Shown piece after piece: positions 59,866-64,000 of a stretch of 64,000 nt of DNA. The notes below the pieces were generated by a model, which saw only the letters and a list, made by a program, of their open reading frames with translations, was not told the DNA's origin and ran no database searches. The stretch's first letter is position 1. Every line of letters starts with the position of its first letter. The position numbers were made by a program, and so were the translations under genes. Source of the DNA: Senegalimassilia faecalis (GTDB lineage: Bacteria; Actinomycetota; Coriobacteriia; Coriobacteriales; Eggerthellaceae); assembly GCF_004135645.1 (NCBI RefSeq), contig NZ_SDPW01000001.1:496001-560000 (forward strand), given 5' to 3'.

Positions 59866-62800
59866 CTATTCGCCGTCGTACATGGCCTTCAGGCGCTCCA
59901 AGTGCGCATAGCGCTCGATAGCAGCCTGCTCGTTGCGCACGAACAGCTCGCCGGCGCGCTCGGGGAACTCGCGCGTCAAGCGGCTGTAGCGAGCCTCGTT
60001 CATGAGGAACTCCTGGTAGCCGCCCGCCGGCTCCTTGCTGTCCAGCGTGAACTTCTTGCCCGCAGCACCCTCGGGGTTGAAGCGGAACAGGTTCCAGTAC
60101 CCGCAGTCCACGGCCTTCTTCATCTCGGTCTGGCAGTTGGCCATGCCGCCCTTGATGGAGTGCATCTCGCACGGCGAGTACGCGATGATCAGCGACGGGC
60201 CATGATACGCCTCGGCCTCGTTGATGGCCTTGAGCGTCTGCGCGGGCTTCGCACCCATGGCAACCTGCGCCACGTACACGTAGCCGTACGCCATGGCAAT
60301 CTCAGCCAGCGACTTCTTCTTGATGTCCTTGCCCGCAGCAGCGAACTGGGCAACCTGGCCGATGTTGGAAGCCTTCGAAGCCTGGCCACCGGTGTTGGAG
60401 TACACCTCGGTGTCGAACACGAAGATGTTGACGTCCTCGCCGGATGCCAGCACGTGGTCGAGTCCGCCGTAGCCGATGTCGTAAGCCCAACCGTCGCCAC
60501 CGAAGATCCAGATGGACTTCTTGGCCAGGTACTCCTTGTGGTCAAGGATGCGCTGAGCAGCCTCGGCAACCTCGCCTTCACCTGCGGCCACAGCCGGCAG
60601 CGCGGCAATCAGCGCATCGGCGGCAGCACGGCTGGCAGCCTTGTCCTCGCGGGCGTCAAGCCACGCCTGGGCAACCTCGGCAGCTTCAGCGCCGGCATCG
60701 ACGATGACCTGCGCCTCAGCGGCCAGCATGTTGTTCACGGCCTCGTAGCCAAGCAGCATGCCCATGCCGTGCTCGGCGTTGTCCTCGAAAAGGCTGTTCG
60801 ACCACGCCGGGCCATGGCCCTGCTTGTTGACGGTGTACGGGCTGGTGGCAGCCGGGCCGCCCCAAATGGACGAGCAGCCGGTGGCGTTGGAGATGTACAT
60901 ATGGTCGCCGAACAGCTGCGTGATCAGGCGTGCATACGCCGTCTGAGCGCAGCCCGCGCACGCGCCGCTGAACTCAAGCAGCGGCTGCTTGAACTGGCTG
61001 CCGCGCAGCGTGGTGTCCTCGATCTGTGGCTTGTCGGCAACGTCGTTGACGCAGTAGTCGAACACGTCCTGCTGAGCAAGCTCGCCCTCAACGCCCACCA
61101 TCTCAAGGGCGTCGGCCGGGCAGGCCTTCACGCACACGCCGCAACCCATGCAGTCAAGCGGGCTGATGGCCAGCGTGTACTTAAGATCCTTGACCTTGCC
61201 CTTCATAGGCAGCACGGTCATGGCCTCGGGGCCGGCGGCAACTTCCTCGTCGGTCAGGCCGAACGGACGGATGCAGGCATGCGGGCACACGAACGAGCAG
61301 CTGTTGCACTCGGTGCAGCTTTCAGCGTTCCACTTCGCCACGCTTACGGACACGCCGCGCTTCTCGTAGGCGGCAGCGCCCTGCTCCCACTGGCCGTCGG
61401 CGTAATCGACGAACGTGGAAACCGGCAGCGTGTCGCCGGCCATGCGGCCAACGGGCTGCATAACCTCGCGCACCTGCTTGACCAGCTCGGGGCGGCCCTT
61501 CAGCTGTTCGGGCTCGGTGTTGTCAACGGCGTCGGCCCACGAAGCCGGCACGTCAACCTTCACGAACGCCGTGGCGCCCGCGTCGATGGCGCGATGGTTC
61601 ATGTCCACCACGTCCTGGCCCTTCTTCAGGTAGGACTTCGTGGCGGCGTCCTTCATGTACTTCAGCGCGTCTTCTGCCGGCAGGATGTTGGCCAGCGCGA
61701 AGAACGCAGACTGCAGAATGGTGTTCGTACGCTTGCCCATGCCCAGTTCAACGGCCAGGTCGATGGCGTTGATGGTGTACAGCTGCACGTTGTTGGCCGC
61801 GATGTAGCGCTTCGCCTCGGCCGATAGATGGTGCTCCAGCTCCTCGGGCGTCCACTGGCAGTTGATCAGGAACGCGCCGCCGGGCTTCACGTCGTTGACG
61901 ATCGGGAAGTTCTTCGTGATGTAGCTGGGGTTGTGGCACGCCACGAAGTCGGCCTTATTAATATAGTAGCTGCTGCGGATGGGCGCATCGCCGAAGCGCA
62001 GGTGGCTGACCGTCACGCCGCCGGTCTTCTTCGAGTCGTACTGGAAGTAGGCCTGCACGTACTTGTCGGTGTGGTCGCCGATGATCTTGACGGAGTTCTT
62101 GTTCGCGCCAACGGTGCCGTCGCCGCCAAGGCCCCAGAACTTGCACTCGATGGTGCCCGGTGCCGCCGTGTTCGGCGCAGCCGGGTCCTCGGGAAGCGAA
62201 AGGCCCGTCACGTCGTCGACGATGCCGATGGTGAACTCGCTGCGCGGCTCGTCCTTGGCCAGCTCGGTGTAGATGGCGAACACGGACGCGGGCGGCGTGT
62301 CCTTGCTGCCCAGGCCGTAGCGACCGCCGGTCACCTTGATGCCGGTGCGGCCTTCCACCATGAGCGCGTTCACCACGTCCAGGTACAGCGGGTCGCGCGC
62401 GCCCGGCTCCTTCGTGCGGTCAAGCACGGCAAGCTTCGTGCACGTCTCAGGCAGCGCCTCGGAGAACTTCGCGGTGACGAACGGACGGTACAGGCGCACC
62501 TTCACCAGGCCGACCTTCTCGCCCTGGGCCACCAGGTAGTCGATAACTTCCTCGGCAACGTCGCAGATGGAGCCCATGGCCACGATGACGCGGTCGGCGT
62601 CGGGCGCGCCGTAGTAGTTGAACAGCTTGTAGTCGGTGCCCAGCTTGGCGTTGACCTTGTCCATGTACTCTTCCACCACGGCCGGCAGCGCGTCGTACAC
62701 GCCGTTGCACGCCTCGCGGTTCTGGAAGAAGATGTCGCCGTTCTCATGGCTGCCGCGCATGCGCGGACGCTCGGGGTTCAGCGCATGGTCGCGGAACGCC

Positions 62801-63402
62801 TTCACGGCGTCGAAGTCGCACATATCGGCCAGATCGGCGTAATCCCACACGGCAACTTTCTGCACCTCGTGCGACGTGCGGAAACCGTCGAAGAAGTTCA
62901 AAAACGGCACGCGGCCCTTGATGGCGGCCAAGTGCGCCACGGCGGACAGATCCATGACTTCCTGGACGTTGCCCTCGGCCAGCATGGCGAAGCCGGTCTG
63001 GCGGCAGGCCATGACGTCGGAGTGGTCGCCGAAGATGTTCAGCGCGTGCGTGGAAACGGTGCGGGCGCTCACGTGGAACACGCTGGGCAGCTGCTCGGCT
63101 GCGATCTTGTACATGTTCGGGATCATGAGCAGAAGGCCTTGGGAAGCCGTGTACGTGGTGGTCAGCGCGCCGGCTGCCAGCGAGCCGTGCACCGCGCCCG
63201 CCGCGCCGCCTTCGGACTGCATCTCGCACACTTTAACCTTCGTGCCGAAAACGTTCTTCCTACCGGCTGCGGACCACTGGTCGACCAAGTCGGCCATGGG
63301 GCTTGAGGGCGTGATCGGGTAAATGCCGGCAACTTCCGTGAACGCATACGAGACGTGCGCTGCGGCGGTGTTGCCGTCCATCGACTTGAATTCTCTCGTC
63401 AT
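59866..63402 (-). CDS. nifJ: Pyruvate:ferredoxin (flavodoxin) oxidoreductase
   Basis: A 1178-residue homodimeric-type PFOR converting pyruvate and CoA to acetyl-CoA, CO2 and reduced ferredoxin. Domains in order: pyruvate-binding YAFTEVAGIYPITPSSPMAD; domain II; transketolase-like gamma domain (FWGLGGDGTVGANKNSVKI); a 2[4Fe-4S] ferredoxin insert (CTECNSCSFVCPHAC, CMGCGVCVKACPADAL); the TPP domain with GDGWAYDIGYGGLDHVL and YSNTGGQASKAS; and the proximal cluster cysteines (CAGCAQT). ATG 63402 follows AGGAGAAG. It is a central enzyme of fermentative anaerobes and fits the inferred lifestyle. Confidence 0.96.
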   Translation of the reverse strand: MTREFKSMDGNTAAAHVSYAFTEVAGIYPITPSSPMADLVDQWSAAGRKNVFGTKVKVCEMQSEGGAAGAVHGSLAAGALTTTYTASQGLLLMIPNMYKIAAEQLPSVFHVSARTVSTHALNIFGDHSDVMACRQTGFAMLAEGNVQEVMDLSAVAHLAAIKGRVPFLNFFDGFRTSHEVQKVAVWDYADLADMCDFDAVKAFRDHALNPERPRMRGSHENGDIFFQNREACNGVYDALPAVVEEYMDKVNAKLGTDYKLFNYYGAPDADRVIVAMGSICDVAEEVIDYLVAQGEKVGLVKVRLYRPFVTAKFSEALPETCTKLAVLDRTKEPGARDPLYLDVVNALMVEGRTGIKVTGGRYGLGSKDTPPASVFAIYTELAKDEPRSEFTIGIVDDVTGLSLPEDPAAPNTAAPGTIECKFWGLGGDGTVGANKNSVKIIGDHTDKYVQAYFQYDSKKTGGVTVSHLRFGDAPIRSSYYINKADFVACHNPSYITKNFPIVNDVKPGGAFLINCQWTPEELEHHLSAEAKRYIAANNVQLYTINAIDLAVELGMGKRTNTILQSAFFALANILPAEDALKYMKDAATKSYLKKGQDVVDMNHRAIDAGATAFVKVDVPASWADAVDNTEPEQLKGRPELVKQVREVMQPVGRMAGDTLPVSTFVDYADGQWEQGAAAYEKRGVSVSVAKWNAESCTECNSCSFVCPHACIRPFGLTDEEVAAGPEAMTVLPMKGKVKDLKYTLAISPLDCMGCGVCVKACPADALEMVGVEGELAQQDVFDYCVNDVADKPQIEDTTLRGSQFKQPLLEFSGACAGCAQTAYARLITQLFGDHMYISNATGCSSIWGGPAATSPYTVNKQGHGPAWSNSLFEDNAEHGMGMLLGYEAVNNMLAAEAQVIVDAGAEAAEVAQAWLDAREDKAASRAAADALIAALPAVAAGEGEVAEAAQRILDHKEYLAKKSIWIFGGDGWAYDIGYGGLDHVLASGEDVNIFVFDTEVYSNTGGQASKASNIGQVAQFAAAGKDIKKKSLAEIAMAYGYVYVAQVAMGAKPAQTLKAINEAEAYHGPSLIIAYSPCEMHSIKGGMANCQTEMKKAVDCGYWNLFRFNPEGAAGKKFTLDSKEPAGGYQEFLMNEARYSRLTREFPERAGELFVRNEQAAIERYAHLERLKAMYDGE

Positions 63403-63808
63403 TTCTTCTCCTAAGCTTGCCCGCAATGTGCGCGGATCGAAAGCATCGTCTGGCCGTACGCTGATGCATATTAACAGTCTTGCGAATCCTGAAAACCCGG
63501 GCGGCGTGAAGTTTTGATTTCGGGCCGCCCCGGTTCGGCAAGCGGTCTCGTAGGGTTTCCAACCTACCGTCCACCGGCTGGGTCAACCGTTCGCCCCTTC
63601 TATTCAACCGCTCGCCGCGCATCGGCAAAACCCCAGGTCGCCGCTCATGCGGGCATTTGCTTGTAACGGAAAAGTTAAACGTTTACCAGTCCTTTATTTT
63701 CCTCGGCTAATCATCCATAATGGTCATCGTTTGCTGTTTGCGCATGTGCGCTTGGGCACATGCCAAGCTCGGGGCAAACCCGCCCCGAATACTGAACGGA
63801 GGGAATCC
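63403..63808. other. Divergent promoter region of nifJ and the binding-protein gene
   Basis: A 406-bp gene-free stretch upstream of both nifJ (minus strand) and the secreted binding protein (plus strand). It is AT-richer near 63665-63735 (GTTAAACGTTTACC). I see no convincing -35/-10 pair or long inverted repeat. Confidence 0.4.
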
Positions 63809-64000
63809 ATGGAACAGCAGTCTTCTCTGTCTCGCCGCACTTTCCTGGCAGGCAGCGCCGTGGCCGCCGCAACGGCTGGCCTGGCACTGACCGGTTGCGG
63901 CAGCAACAACTCCTCTTCTTCCACCGACACGGCGAAGAAGGATAGCGGCACCGCCGCAGCGGGCGGCACCCTCACCGGTGCATGCGCCTACAGCTCCACG
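63809..64000 (+). CDS. Tat-exported lipoprotein, probable ABC transporter substrate-binding protein (partial)
   Basis: Only the first 64 codons are inside the window. MEQQSSLSRRTFLAGSAVAA combines a twin-arginine motif (SRRTFL) with a hydrophobic region ending in the lipobox LTGC near residue 30, followed by a Ser/Thr-rich linker (GSNNSSSSTDTAKKD) and the first strand GGTLTGACAYSST. This start is typical of oligopeptide- or solute-binding lipoproteins in Coriobacteriia. GGAGGG precedes ATG 63809. The family call stays tentative without the rest. Confidence 0.7.
   Translation, partial: MEQQSSLSRRTFLAGSAVAAATAGLALTGCGSNNSSSSTDTAKKDSGTAAAGGTLTGACAYSST

Overview
The window is high-GC DNA from what looks like a strictly anaerobic gut actinobacterium of the Coriobacteriia, most likely Eggerthellaceae. 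That placement is an inference from gene content: pyruvate:ferredoxin oxidoreductase, class III fructose-bisphosphatase, twin-arginine lipoprotein binding proteins, EFR1 ferredoxin and flavodoxin remnants, a hydrogenase maturation GTPase, and many TetR and LysR regulators. I see no rRNA, tRNA or CRISPR array.

Layout. 0-12 kb is a decaying accessory region: a substrate-binding lipoprotein, three TetR regulators, modD and a GyrI-like protein survive among fragments of at least ten genes (MFS pump, Fic, LysR, EamA, HxlR, ABC ATPase, guaA, EFR1 ferredoxin, radical SAM enzyme, flavodoxin). It also holds four copies of a CCTGACAA/TTGTCAGG hairpin repeat and an orphaned RiPP precursor. 11-24 kb is ordinary chromosome: AEC transporter, marR-MATE pair, flavin-reductase-like protein, hypB, Fsr-type MFS transporter, Pit phosphate transporter and class III fbp, interspersed with hypA, flavoprotein and hybrid-kinase remnants.

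24.4-43.3 kb is a type 1 BREX phage-defence island on the minus strand in the order brxA-brxB-brxC-pglX-pglZ-brxL plus one unknown gene. It appears to be switched off or broken in three ways. brxA has a G8 tract in its ninth to eleventh codons that throws it out of frame. pglX is cut by a 2,290-bp IS21-family element with an intact 5-bp target duplication. pglX is then split a second time around a HEPN-like gene and a convergent RHH-nucleotidyltransferase antitoxin whose own HEPN toxin survives only as its first ~15 codons. The distal (target-recognition) half of pglX and the adjoining HEPN gene are visibly AT-rich, as if replaced as a block. Related 42-bp-period repeat arrays lie in direct orientation just outside both ends of the island.

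43.3-64 kb is housekeeping and metabolism: luxS-mtnN-rsmJ (activated methyl cycle and rRNA methylation), a LysR regulator, a 31-residue membrane peptide, an NSS-family sodium symporter, pyridoxal kinase, a TatD-associated radical SAM protein, a PAP2 phosphatase, an addB-addA-arsC-like operon (double-strand break repair), nifJ, and the start of a Tat-secreted binding lipoprotein.

The most novel signal is a family of three intergenic elements (12572-12711, 12997-13136, 20162-20301). Each is exactly 140 bp: 24-bp inverted arms, a 92-bp interior, a conserved GRTAGC at interior positions 16-21 and a centred 13-bp core TTTTCCCWGGTCA. The stems of different copies differ by changes matched in both arms.
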